5,507 nucleotides of DNA, from the NCBI GenBank assembly GCA_023433965.1, contig JAEYTQ010000665.1, forward strand, positions 1 through 5,507, written 5' to 3'. Each line of letters starts with the position of its first letter. Within the stretch, counting starts at the first letter, position 1. The stretch is from Pseudomonadota bacterium (GTDB taxonomy: Bacteria > Pseudomonadota > Alphaproteobacteria > Rhizobiales > Xanthobacteraceae). A program made the position numbers and the translations under genes. The notes below the pieces were generated by a model. It ran no database searches, had not been told where the DNA came from, and saw nothing but the letters and a program-made list of their open reading frames with translations. Shown piece after piece: positions 1-4,959 of the stretch.

Positions 1-196
1 CGCCGCCGTGCTGAACTGCGGCGCCGAGGTCGAGCACTGCCGCACCATCGTGGAGCGGGGCAGCTCGGCGGAATTCCAGCTGCGCGCCTATCGCGACGGC
101 GGCGACGACATCGCAGCCGTGTCGCAATGGATCGCGACCTCGACGTTGTCCGGAACGAGCGCGCCTGCCCAGCGCAGCGCGCCAGCGTCGTCATAG
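1..196 (+). CDS. Carboxylate-amine ligase, GCS2/YbdK family (C-terminal fragment)
   Basis: Only the last 64 or so codons are present; the reading frame (codons from position 2) is open through the left edge and stops at TAG 194-196. The GTG at position 8 is an internal valine, not a start. The peptide contains a block reading EHCRTIVERGSSAEFQLRAY, followed by a short acidic stretch and a helix ending in QWIATSTL. This matches the usual tail of the GCS2/YbdK family, roughly 'EH...I(V/L)xRGTSADRQL' and then a final 'VVDWLI-ET' helix. Members are ATP-grasp-like, cytosolic enzymes that join a carboxylate to an amine; E. coli YbdK has weak glutamate-cysteine ligase activity. The catalytic region lies outside the window, so neither substrate nor intactness can be judged. 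The common Asp-Arg of the TSADRQ motif reads Glu-Phe here, a mild divergence. Family assignment is fairly good, exact function unknown. Confidence 0.72.
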   Translation, partial: AAVLNCGAEVEHCRTIVERGSSAEFQLRAYRDGGDDIAAVSQWIATSTLSGTSAPAQRSAPASS

Positions 197-244
197 CGTC
201 CGCGCAAGCTTCACCACGAGAACGTCATTTCCCGAATTTGCTTC

Positions 245-267
245 GCCTCACGCTTTCGATTTGAGGC
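245..267. other. Weak stem-loop in convergent gap
   Basis: GCCTCA (245-250) and TGAGGC (262-267) form a 6-bp inverted repeat around an 11-base loop, between the converging ends of the ligase gene (stop at 196) and the small minus-strand gene (stop at 275). The position suits a two-way transcription end, but no T-run follows on either strand, so it does not qualify as a standard intrinsic terminator. The rest of the 78-bp gap shows nothing else. Confidence 0.25.
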
Positions 268-274
268 CTCCGCG

Positions 275-583
275 TCAGACCCGCGCCACCACGCGCGGAC
301 GGAACACGGATTCGACGGTCGGAACAGGCGGCGCAACCGGCTTTCGAGTCGGCCAGCGCCGGGGAAGGAAGAAGCTGCTCACGATGATCGGCTCGTCATC
401 GCCAAGCGTGCTCCGCTCCTTGACGAGCAGGCTCATCACCGTGCGCATCTTGAGGATTTCCTGCGCCACGAAGCTGCAATCCTCGTCCCGGCCGACCTGC
501 TCGCGCATGACCGCTTCAGCCTCGAGCATGCTGACGCGAAGCGCTCTGATGGTTCTACGAATTTCGCTGATACGGTTGTCCAT
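275..583 (-). CDS. Small helical hypothetical protein, 102 aa
   Basis: I do not recognise a named family, although the sequence has the look of a conserved small Bradyrhizobium protein. Residues 1 to about 62 (starting MDNRISEIRRTIRALR) are rich in Arg, Glu, Leu, Met and Ala with charged/hydrophobic alternation and no early proline, suggesting two amphipathic helices or a short coiled coil. A central GRDEDCSF segment separates the helices and holds the only cysteine. From about residue 67 the chain turns hydrophobic (IIVSSFFLP) and then becomes Arg/Pro-rich and probably disordered to the end. There is no signal peptide or clear membrane span. The start at 583 is chosen because GGAGG (589-593) lies 5 bases upstream; the alternative ATG at 595 would overlap that site and add only four residues. 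A promoter lies at 608-636. The gene stands alone, convergent with the ligase and divergent from the cupin gene. An adaptor or regulatory role is possible but not shown. Confidence 0.72.
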   Translation of the reverse strand: MDNRISEIRRTIRALRVSMLEAEAVMREQVGRDEDCSFVAQEILKMRTVMSLLVKERSTLGDDEPIIVSSFFLPRRWPTRKPVAPPVPTVESVFRPRVVARV

Positions 584-588
584 GGCTG

Positions 589-593
589 CCTCC
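589..593 (-). promoter_or_regulatory. Ribosome binding site that decides the start of the small helical protein
   Basis: On the minus strand the bases read GGAGG, 5 bases before the ATG at 583. The in-frame ATG at 595 overlaps this site and has no comparable site of its own, so translation most likely begins at 583. Confidence 0.7.
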
Positions 594-607
594 ATCTCGG
601 TCGCATC

Positions 608-636
608 ATAAGAACAAAACATGAACAATCTGTCAA
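608..636 (-). promoter_or_regulatory. Sigma-70-type promoter for the small helical protein
   Basis: On the minus strand a perfect -35 hexamer TTGACA (636 to 631) is followed by a 17-base, T-rich spacer (630 to 614) and a -10 hexamer TCTTAT (613 to 608), which matches four of six positions of TATAAT. The predicted transcript start is near 601, giving a leader of about 18 bases that contains the GGAGG site. This AT-rich patch stands out from its GC-rich surroundings. The -11 position is C instead of A, which may weaken the promoter or mark a need for an activator. Confidence 0.6.
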
Positions 637-710
637 TCGCCTGCCTGGTGCGCGTCGCCAATCCGCACGGTGGCCATCGCCGATCCCAGCGAGGCAGCTG
701 CACGCGCACT

Positions 711-740
711 GACTTGGCTTGCCGGCAAATTAGACAAGTC
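711..740. repeat. Nested inverted repeat with a central perfect palindrome
   Basis: The outer arms are GACTTG (711-716) and CAAGTC (735-740). Between them lies a perfect 10-bp palindrome, TTGCCGGCAA (719-728). The arrangement is slightly off-centre. It could be an operator for a dimeric regulator, a structured RNA segment, or the remnant of an intergenic repeat. The sequence alone does not decide. Confidence 0.4.
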
Positions 741-759
741 CCGTCCCTGCCCTGGAGGG

Positions 760-780
760 AGGCGCCTTCGGGCGGCGCCT
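760..780. repeat. GC-rich inverted repeat (7-bp stem, 7-base loop)
   Basis: AGGCGCC (760-766) and GGCGCCT (774-780) are exact reverse complements around TTCGGGC. An alternative fold pairs CGCC (763-766) with GGCG (771-774) around a TTCG tetraloop, a very stable loop type in RNA. No T-run follows on either strand, so it does not look like an intrinsic terminator. No gene ends nearby that would need one. Confidence 0.5.
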
Positions 781-811
781 GACGATCGGAGCAAATAGTC
801 GATCTAACATC

Positions 812-841
812 CCGTGCAGCCTCCGGATTTTTCCCGCACGG
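812..841. repeat. Inverted repeat upstream of the cupin gene
   Basis: CCGTGC (812-817) and GCACGG (836-841) are exact reverse complements separated by 18 bases that include a run of five T. It lies about 107 bp before the cupin start codon. It may be part of a structured leader or an operator; a chance match is also quite possible for a 6-bp GC-rich arm. Confidence 0.3.
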
Positions 842-947
842 TGCGTTCGCATCAGGCGGTCGGGCTCGCCTTCTCCCCCGCAAAACAACTGGCCCAGAAT
901 TCGCAATGATGTCGTCAGCGAAGCAACGGCGCAGAGCGGAGAACGTC

Positions 948-2087
948 ATGAACGTGCATGCTGCGGGCGATCTCAAGACCAATGGCCTTACCCGTCCGGA
1001 CGGCGCGCCGCTCCGCCTCCACCGGCAGCACTTCGTCGCGATCGACCGCGACCGGAATGCGAAGTTCGAGGCGACCTATCGTCCGCAAGCGCTCTACAAT
1101 CGCGCCAACGAAGGCTTTCACGCCAACAACGAAACATTCCTGCTCCACGAAGTCGCGACGAACTTGCCGATCTACCGTCCCGACACTGGTCCCACCGACT
1201 TCCATCTGCACCTGCCGCCGGGTGGCTTTCAGCTCGTGCTGGTCACCTCGGGCGCCTTCACTTTCGACTATGACGGCCGCTTCTACAATGTCGGCCCGGG
1301 CGCCGTGATGCTGCAAAGCGCGATCGTGCACCGCCAGCTGTTCTACACCTGGTCCGGCTTGCCAACCGAAGAGAATTTGAAGACGCCGCAGACGGTCGTG
1401 CCGGATCCGATCTCGATGGGCTATTCGGGCAAATTCCTCGAAGCCTTCATCACTGATCCCACCACCTTTCCGAACCCGACCATCGTCGGTCCGGACCAGA
1501 TCGACGAGGCCGAAACGCCGCGCGTGGCCTGGAGTCATCCGCTGCACGATCGCCCGGCCGATGCCGGCTTCTGGCTTCAGGATCCCCTGGCGCTGGATGC
1601 GCTGTACAGGCCCCTCACCGACGGCACGATCAAATCGGCCATGCCGGTCTATTTGCGCGACATCGGCATCGAGGCGCCGAGCGGGCATCTCGTCACCGGC
1701 CACATCATCGCGACCGACCCGCGCGGCCAATCGCTGCTGCCAAAGAGCACGTCGATCTCGGCCGACGTCACTTGCTTGACCAAGGGCGAGGTCGTGATCT
1801 ATCGCGTCATTCGCGGCACAGCCGAGTTCAAGAAGAAGTCCGGCGAGACCTTCGAGCTCGGCGCCGGCGACGTCGTGACCGCGGGCAAGGATTCGATCAT
1901 CCTCGCCGCGCTCGGCGAGAACACGCAGGTGCTCCGGCTCGGCCTTCTCAGGGGCATCGACGACCTTCGCAGCTGGACGCCGACCCAACGCGACGAGATC
2001 GACGGTCTCGCCGGCCGGATCATCACGCACAAACAGACCCGCCCGCTGCGCACCGAAGGCGCGCCGGTCGGATATCTGTACGCTTAG
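948..2087 (+). CDS. Two-cupin-domain protein of unknown function, 379 aa
   Basis: The protein has no signal peptide or membrane span and is probably cytosolic. The first cupin (about residues 80-130) shows a variant of the classic motif: G81, H86 and H88 (HLH), Q95 in place of the usual Glu, then G102. A second motif follows, with GPG at 116-118 and H128. These residues could bind a metal by two His, Gln and His. The second cupin-like barrel (about 274-325) keeps the strand pattern RVIRGTAEF...FELGAGDVV, but has no histidine in that region, so it should not bind metal the same way. The layout recalls bicupin dioxygenases such as the gentisate and homogentisate types, but I cannot name a substrate. 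The start at 948 is preferred because GGAG (938-941) lies 6 bases upstream. ATGs at 906 and 909 in the same frame have no such site and would add an unlikely Arg-rich extension. No co-directional partner gene is in the window; its stop lies 8 bp from the gor stop. Confidence 0.82.
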   Translation: MNVHAAGDLKTNGLTRPDGAPLRLHRQHFVAIDRDRNAKFEATYRPQALYNRANEGFHANNETFLLHEVATNLPIYRPDTGPTDFHLHLPPGGFQLVLVTSGAFTFDYDGRFYNVGPGAVMLQSAIVHRQLFYTWSGLPTEENLKTPQTVVPDPISMGYSGKFLEAFITDPTTFPNPTIVGPDQIDEAETPRVAWSHPLHDRPADAGFWLQDPLALDALYRPLTDGTIKSAMPVYLRDIGIEAPSGHLVTGHIIATDPRGQSLLPKSTSISADVTCLTKGEVVIYRVIRGTAEFKKKSGETFELGAGDVVTAGKDSIILAALGENTQVLRLGLLRGIDDLRSWTPTQRDEIDGLAGRIITHKQTRPLRTEGAPVGYLYA

Positions 2088-2095
2088 GCGACACC

Positions 2096-3484
2096 CTACT
2101 CCGCCGCCTGGCGCACATGCCGTGCCGTCGGCGTGCGCATGGTGACGAGCTCCTCGGCCGCGCTCGGATGCAGCGCGACCGTGGCGTCGAAATCGGCCTT
2201 GGTCGCCTTCATCTTCACCGCGATCGCGACCGCTTGCGTGATCTCGGCGGCGGCATCGCCGACGATGTGGCAGCCGAGCACGCGATCGGTCGCCCCGTCC
2301 ACGACGAGCTTCATCAGCACGCGCGTGTCGCGGCCGGACATCGTCGCCTTGATGGGGCGGAACGTCGTCTTGTAGATGTCGACGTGGCTGAACTGCGCGC
2401 GCGCCTCGGTTTCGGTCAAGCCGACCGTGCCGACCTCCGGCTGCGAGAACACCGCCGTCGGAATGTTGGCATGATCCACCTGCACCTCGCGCTTGCCGAA
2501 CACGGTATCGGCAAAGGCATGGCCCTCCCTGATCGCCACCGGGGTCAGGTTGAAGCGGTGGGTGACATCGCCGATGGCGTAGATGCTGTCGACCGAGCTC
2601 TTGGAGAAATGGTCGCCTGCGATGCCGCCATTCGCGGGGTTGATGGCAACGCCCGCTTTCTCCAGGCCGAGATTGGCGACCGCCGGATGGCGGCCGATCG
2701 CGAACATCACCTGGTCCGAGGCGAGGCTCGAGCCGTTCGACAAATGGGAGGTGAAGCCCTCGCCGTGGCGGTCGACCTTGGTCACCGTGCAGCCGGTGAG
2801 AATCGTGATGCCCTGCTTCTCCATCTCGGCGCGAACGTGGGACCGGACGTCCTCGTCGAAGCCGCGCAAGATGTTGTCGCCGCGATAGATCACGGTGACG
2901 TCGGAGCCGAAGCCGGCGAAGATGCCGGCGAATTCCAGCGCGATGTAGCCGCCGCCCTGGATCACGATCCGCTTCGGCAGCTTCTTCAGATCGAACGCCT
3001 CGTTGGACGAAATCACGTGCTCGATGCCGGGGATCGCCGCGCCGTGGTTGGGGGCGCCGCCGGTGGCGATCAGGATGTATCTTGCCGTGATCTTCCTGTC
3101 GTTCTCGATCAGGCGCACAGTGTGCCTGTCCTCGATCACCGCGCGGCTCTTGACGATCTGCGCGCCCGACTTCTCGACATTGGCGGTGTAGGCCGCCTCC
3201 AGCCGCGCGATCTCCTTGTCCTTGTTGGCGATCAGCGTCGGCCAGTCGAAGCTGGCGGGCGGAACGGTCCAGCCGAAGCCCGCGGCGTCCTCGAGTTCCT
3301 GACGGACATGCGAGCCGATCACGAACAGCTTCTTCGGCACGCAGCCGCGGATCACGCAGGTGCCGCCCATGCGGTACTCTTCCGCGATCATCACGCGGGC
3401 GCCGTAGCCGGCCGCGATGCGGGCGGCGCGGACACCGCCCGAGCCGCCACCGATGACGAAGAGGTCGACGTCGAATTCAGCCAT
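2096..3484 (-). CDS. gor: Glutathione reductase (NADPH), plant-type bacterial form, 462 aa
   Basis: This flavoenzyme reduces oxidised glutathione with NADPH in the cytosol. All hallmarks are visible: an N-terminal FAD-binding GGGSGG (residues 12-17); the redox-active disulfide in GGTCVIRGCVPKK (Cys43 and Cys48); the ATGG segment at 140-143; the NADPH-binding GGGYIALEFAG at 177-187, followed by Arg201 and Arg207 that read the 2'-phosphate and favour NADPH over NADH; the second FAD motif YAIGDV; and the C-terminal HPSAAEE with the catalytic pair His439 and Glu444. Length matches the family (about 450-465). The start at 3484 is set by GGAG (3491-3494), 6 bases upstream; an extension to an ATG at 3547 would run into the end of the preceding gene. 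It lies 46 bp after the DUF2059 gene with no visible terminator, so it is probably the last gene of the rpiA operon. The complete motif set makes lipoamide, mercuric or trypanothione reductase unlikely. Confidence 0.96.
   Translation of the reverse strand: MAEFDVDLFVIGGGSGGVRAARIAAGYGARVMIAEEYRMGGTCVIRGCVPKKLFVIGSHVRQELEDAAGFGWTVPPASFDWPTLIANKDKEIARLEAAYTANVEKSGAQIVKSRAVIEDRHTVRLIENDRKITARYILIATGGAPNHGAAIPGIEHVISSNEAFDLKKLPKRIVIQGGGYIALEFAGIFAGFGSDVTVIYRGDNILRGFDEDVRSHVRAEMEKQGITILTGCTVTKVDRHGEGFTSHLSNGSSLASDQVMFAIGRHPAVANLGLEKAGVAINPANGGIAGDHFSKSSVDSIYAIGDVTHRFNLTPVAIREGHAFADTVFGKREVQVDHANIPTAVFSQPEVGTVGLTETEARAQFSHVDIYKTTFRPIKATMSGRDTRVLMKLVVDGATDRVLGCHIVGDAAAEITQAVAIAVKMKATKADFDATVALHPSAAEELVTMRTPTARHVRQAAE
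2111..2138. other. Stem-loop just past the cupin stop, inside the gor 3' end
   Basis: GCGCAC (2111-2116) pairs with GTGCGC (2133-2138). Inside it, GCCG (2119-2122) pairs with CGGC (2129-2132), leaving a 2-base bulge and a 6-base loop, for about 10 base pairs. It begins 24 bases after the cupin stop codon and lies within the last codons of gor. No T-run follows on either strand. It could stabilise the 3' end of the cupin mRNA or aid transcription ending, but gor coding constraints alone may explain it. Confidence 0.3.
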
Positions 3485-3490
3485 TGTCCA

Positions 3491-3494
3491 CTCC
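3491..3494 (-). promoter_or_regulatory. Ribosome binding site deciding the gor start
   Basis: GGAG on the minus strand, 6 bases before the ATG at 3484. The longer in-frame start at 3547 would overlap the DUF2059 coding end and has no better site, so 3484 is favoured. Confidence 0.6.
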
Positions 3495-3530
3495 GACCTC
3501 TCTCCTGAACGACCTTTCAGATAGGTGCGC

Positions 3531-4079
3531 TCAGATCTCCTTGCCACGCTTGCGCATCTCGGCGCGGAAAGTCCCCATCACGGTCTCGGCGAAGTTCTGG
3601 GCCCAGGAGTTCATGAAGGCCATGCTCAGCCCGATGGCGCGCGGCTCGGCCTCGATCAGCTTCTTGCCCAGCGGCGACTTGTAGAAGGTGACGAGGTCCT
3701 TCAGCTCCTGCTCGGTGAATTCGCTGGCATAGATCTGCGCCATGCCCTCGCCGATCTCGTTCTGGCGGCCGTTGAGCTGCTGCGCCACGATCGGGGCGAC
3801 CTCGTTGAGGTCCTTCTGGTAGTTCAGGTTCTGCTGGATCAGCGCGTTCTTTGTCTTTTCCACGACGCCAGGCACGGCGCCTGCGTACATCGCGGTGGCG
3901 TTCTTGATCTGCAGGATCTCCTTGGCGGCCGCGATCGCCGCGGGCGAGGCTTTCGGCTGAGCCGGTGCTGCGGCGGCCTTGGGGGCCGGCGCCGGCTGCT
4001 GCGCGATCGCCGGCACGGCCGAGAGGGCCAGTCCAAGGCCGAGAGTCGCGGCCGGCAAGAATTTCAACATGGTCTTCAT
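3531..4079 (-). CDS. Secreted DUF2059 domain protein, 182 aa
   Basis: Residues 1-26 form a clear Sec signal peptide: Lys2 and Lys6, a hydrophobic core ([13 protein letters not shown]) and the AIA site, giving likely cleavage before Gln27. An Ala/Pro/Lys linker follows (27-47), then a helical domain (about 48-175). Its [20 protein letters not shown] segment (121-140) is typical of DUF2059, with the 'F-T-x-x-E-L-x-x-L-x-x-F-Y-x-S-P-x-G-K' pattern. The family is of unknown function and all-helical; the mature protein should be periplasmic, with no lipobox cysteine and no further membrane span. Its ATG overlaps the rpiA stop as ATGA, and AAAGGAG (4087-4093) lies 7 bases upstream, so it is translated as part of the rpiA transcript. 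The link to two cytosolic enzymes is unexplained: it may be a periplasmic stress or envelope factor or simply a passenger. Confidence 0.9.
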   Translation of the reverse strand: MKTMLKFLPAATLGLGLALSAVPAIAQQPAPAPKAAAAPAQPKASPAAIAAAKEILQIKNATAMYAGAVPGVVEKTKNALIQQNLNYQKDLNEVAPIVAQQLNGRQNEIGEGMAQIYASEFTEQELKDLVTFYKSPLGKKLIEAEPRAIGLSMAFMNSWAQNFAETVMGTFRAEMRKRGKEI

Positions 4080-4795
4080 TCCAGATCTCCTTTCGGCTTG
4101 CGCCGTTCAATCACGCGGATTCCGTCGCCGCCCGCCAGTACGGCCGAGCCGGCCAAGCCGATGAACAAGCCGTGCTCGACCACCCCGGGAATGGCGCTCA
4201 ACGCCTTGGCAAGACCGGGGGGATCCACAATACGTCCGAGTTGGGCATCGACGATCCAGTGGCCGCCATCGGTGACGAAAACGTGGCCGTCCTTGGCCTT
4301 GCGGACCGCCATTTGCCCGGAAACGCCGCATTCGGCAAATGCCTTTTCGATCGCGCGGCGCGTCGCGCCAAGCCCGAACGGGATCACCTCGACCGGCAAC
4401 GGAAACTTGCCGAGCGTCGGCACCCATTTGCTGTCGTCGGCAATCACGATCATGCGATCCGAGGCGGCCGCCACGATCTTCTCGCGCAGCAGCGCGCCGC
4501 CGCCGCCCTTGATCAGATTGAGCTCGGGGTCGATCTCGTCGGCACCGTCCACGGTGATGTCGAGATGGTCGATCTCGTCCAGCGTGGTCAGCGGCACGCC
4601 GCAGCGCAGCGCATCGGCTCGCGTCGCCTCGGAGGTCGGTACGCCGATCACCTTGAGTCCGGCGGCGACCCGCTCGCCGAGCAGCTCGACGAAATGTTTC
4701 GCGGTCGAGCCGGTGCCGAGCCCGAGTTGCATGCCGTCGCGCACCTCCTCCAGCGCGCGCGCCGCAGCCTGCCGCTTCAACTGGTCCATGTTCAC
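4076..4795 (-). CDS. rpiA: Ribose-5-phosphate isomerase A, 239 aa
   Basis: This cytosolic enzyme interconverts ribose 5-phosphate and ribulose 5-phosphate in the non-oxidative pentose phosphate pathway, and in the Calvin cycle of autotrophs. Visible motifs are the phosphate-binding GLGTGSTA (25-32), PTSE (53-56), DGADEID (83-89; active-site Asp83 and Asp86), [11 protein letters not shown] (96-106; catalytic Lys96 and Glu105) and DGGHWI in the C-terminal half. The final RRKPKGDLE is a short basic tail beyond the conserved core. The start is taken as GTG at 4795 (MNMDQLKRQ); an ATG two codons later (4789) is the alternative. GGAGG on the minus strand (4807-4811) is 11 bases before the GTG and 17 before the ATG, so the GTG fits better, though both spacings are long. 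rpiA leads the minus-strand operon, overlaps the DUF2059 gene by ATGA, and is divergent from gph. Confidence 0.95.
   Translation of the reverse strand: MNMDQLKRQAAARALEEVRDGMQLGLGTGSTAKHFVELLGERVAAGLKVIGVPTSEATRADALRCGVPLTTLDEIDHLDITVDGADEIDPELNLIKGGGGALLREKIVAAASDRMIVIADDSKWVPTLGKFPLPVEVIPFGLGATRRAIEKAFAECGVSGQMAVRKAKDGHVFVTDGGHWIVDAQLGRIVDPPGLAKALSAIPGVVEHGLFIGLAGSAVLAGGDGIRVIERRKPKGDLE
4087..4093 (-). promoter_or_regulatory. Strong ribosome binding site of the DUF2059 gene, inside rpiA
   Basis: AAAGGAG on the minus strand, 7 bases before the ATG at 4079, within the last codons of rpiA. It is the best ribosome site in the operon, which suggests the secreted protein is made at a substantial level and is not dependent on coupling alone. 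Confidence 0.7.
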
Positions 4796-4865
4796 GTCTG
4801 CGCCCGCCTCCGGATCGAGAGTGCCGCCGGCAGAGCCGGTTGCGGCGGCCTATGTAGCCTCGTTT

Positions 4866-4877
4866 TTCCCGCGGGAA
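4866..4877. repeat. Perfect 12-bp palindrome, operator-like
   Basis: TTCCCGCGGGAA is its own reverse complement. It lies 71 bp from the rpiA start and 82 bp from the gph start, a position that would let a dimeric regulator act on one or both genes. The binding protein, if any, is unknown. Confidence 0.45.
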
Positions 4878-4902
4878 CAGGCCTTTGCGTCGCCCTTATA
4901 AG
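4874..4902 (+). promoter_or_regulatory. Possible gph promoter
   Basis: The -10 candidate TATAAG (4897-4902) matches five of six bases of TATAAT. The hexamer 17 bases upstream, GGAACA (4874-4879), keeps only the ACA half of TTGACA. The predicted transcript start would be near 4909, with a leader of about 51 bases. The -10 sits inside the palindrome CCTTATAAGG (4894-4903), which also reads TATAAG on the other strand. Confidence 0.35.
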
Positions 4903-4959
4903 GTGAACTTATGACGCCGCCCCTTGCATCGGTCCGGACGGCCCGATAGCGCTTGGTTC

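Larger units (their letters stand above)
584..947. other. Gene-free stretch between divergent genes
   Basis: This 364-bp stretch holds the promoter of the small minus-strand gene at its left end and three inverted repeats (711-740, 760-780 and 812-841). The minus-strand frame of the small protein stays open through most of it, but the translation there is rich in Arg, Cys and Pro, runs across the promoter, and shows no family signature, so I do not treat it as coding. I see no convincing -35/-10 pair for the cupin gene; its promoter is presumably within 780-930 but is not readable by eye. Confidence 0.6.
4796..4959. promoter_or_regulatory. Divergent promoter region between rpiA and gph
   Basis: This 164-bp stretch must hold the promoters of both the rpiA operon and gph. 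On the rpiA side the leader can fold: CCGGC (4827-4831) pairs with GCCGG (4835-4839) around AGA, flanked by GCCG (4823-4826) and CGGC (4846-4849). Further out are two perfect palindromes (4866-4877 and 4894-4903). I find no clear -35/-10 pair for rpiA; TACATA on the minus strand at 4851-4856 is a poor candidate with no good -35. Confidence 0.55.

Noticed and set aside
760..780. Intrinsic terminator
   Set aside because: The stem is good, but no T-run follows on either strand and no gene ends close by.
275..982. A 235-residue extended form of the small helical protein
   Set aside because: The extension would cross the promoter at 608-636 and overlap the cupin start. Its translation is Cys/Arg/Pro-rich and unlike a folded protein, while GGAGG sits right before the ATG at 583.
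915..2030. A 371-codon minus-strand open frame opposite the cupin gene
   Set aside because: Same mirror effect; the plus-strand frame has cupin motifs and a ribosome site, this one has neither.
2058..2065. GGCGCGCC 8-bp palindrome near the cupin 3' end
   Set aside because: It lies in coding sequence (Glu-Gly-Ala-Pro codons) and such GC palindromes are expected by chance in this composition.
1772..3508. A 578-codon plus-strand open frame opposite gor
   Set aside because: It is antisense to a gor gene with every catalytic motif; the peptide is rich in Arg, Asp, Ala and His with no family signature, as expected from the reverse complement of GC-biased codons.
4851..4879. Minus-strand promoter for rpiA (TACATA with TGTTCC upstream)
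   Set aside because: The -10 is poor and the -35 matches almost nothing of TTGACA, so I did not call it.
3525..4906. Long plus-strand open frames opposite the DUF2059 gene and rpiA
   Set aside because: Both opposite-strand genes have clear family motifs and a coupled start/stop; the plus-strand peptides are low-complexity Ser/Arg/Ala/Pro shadows.
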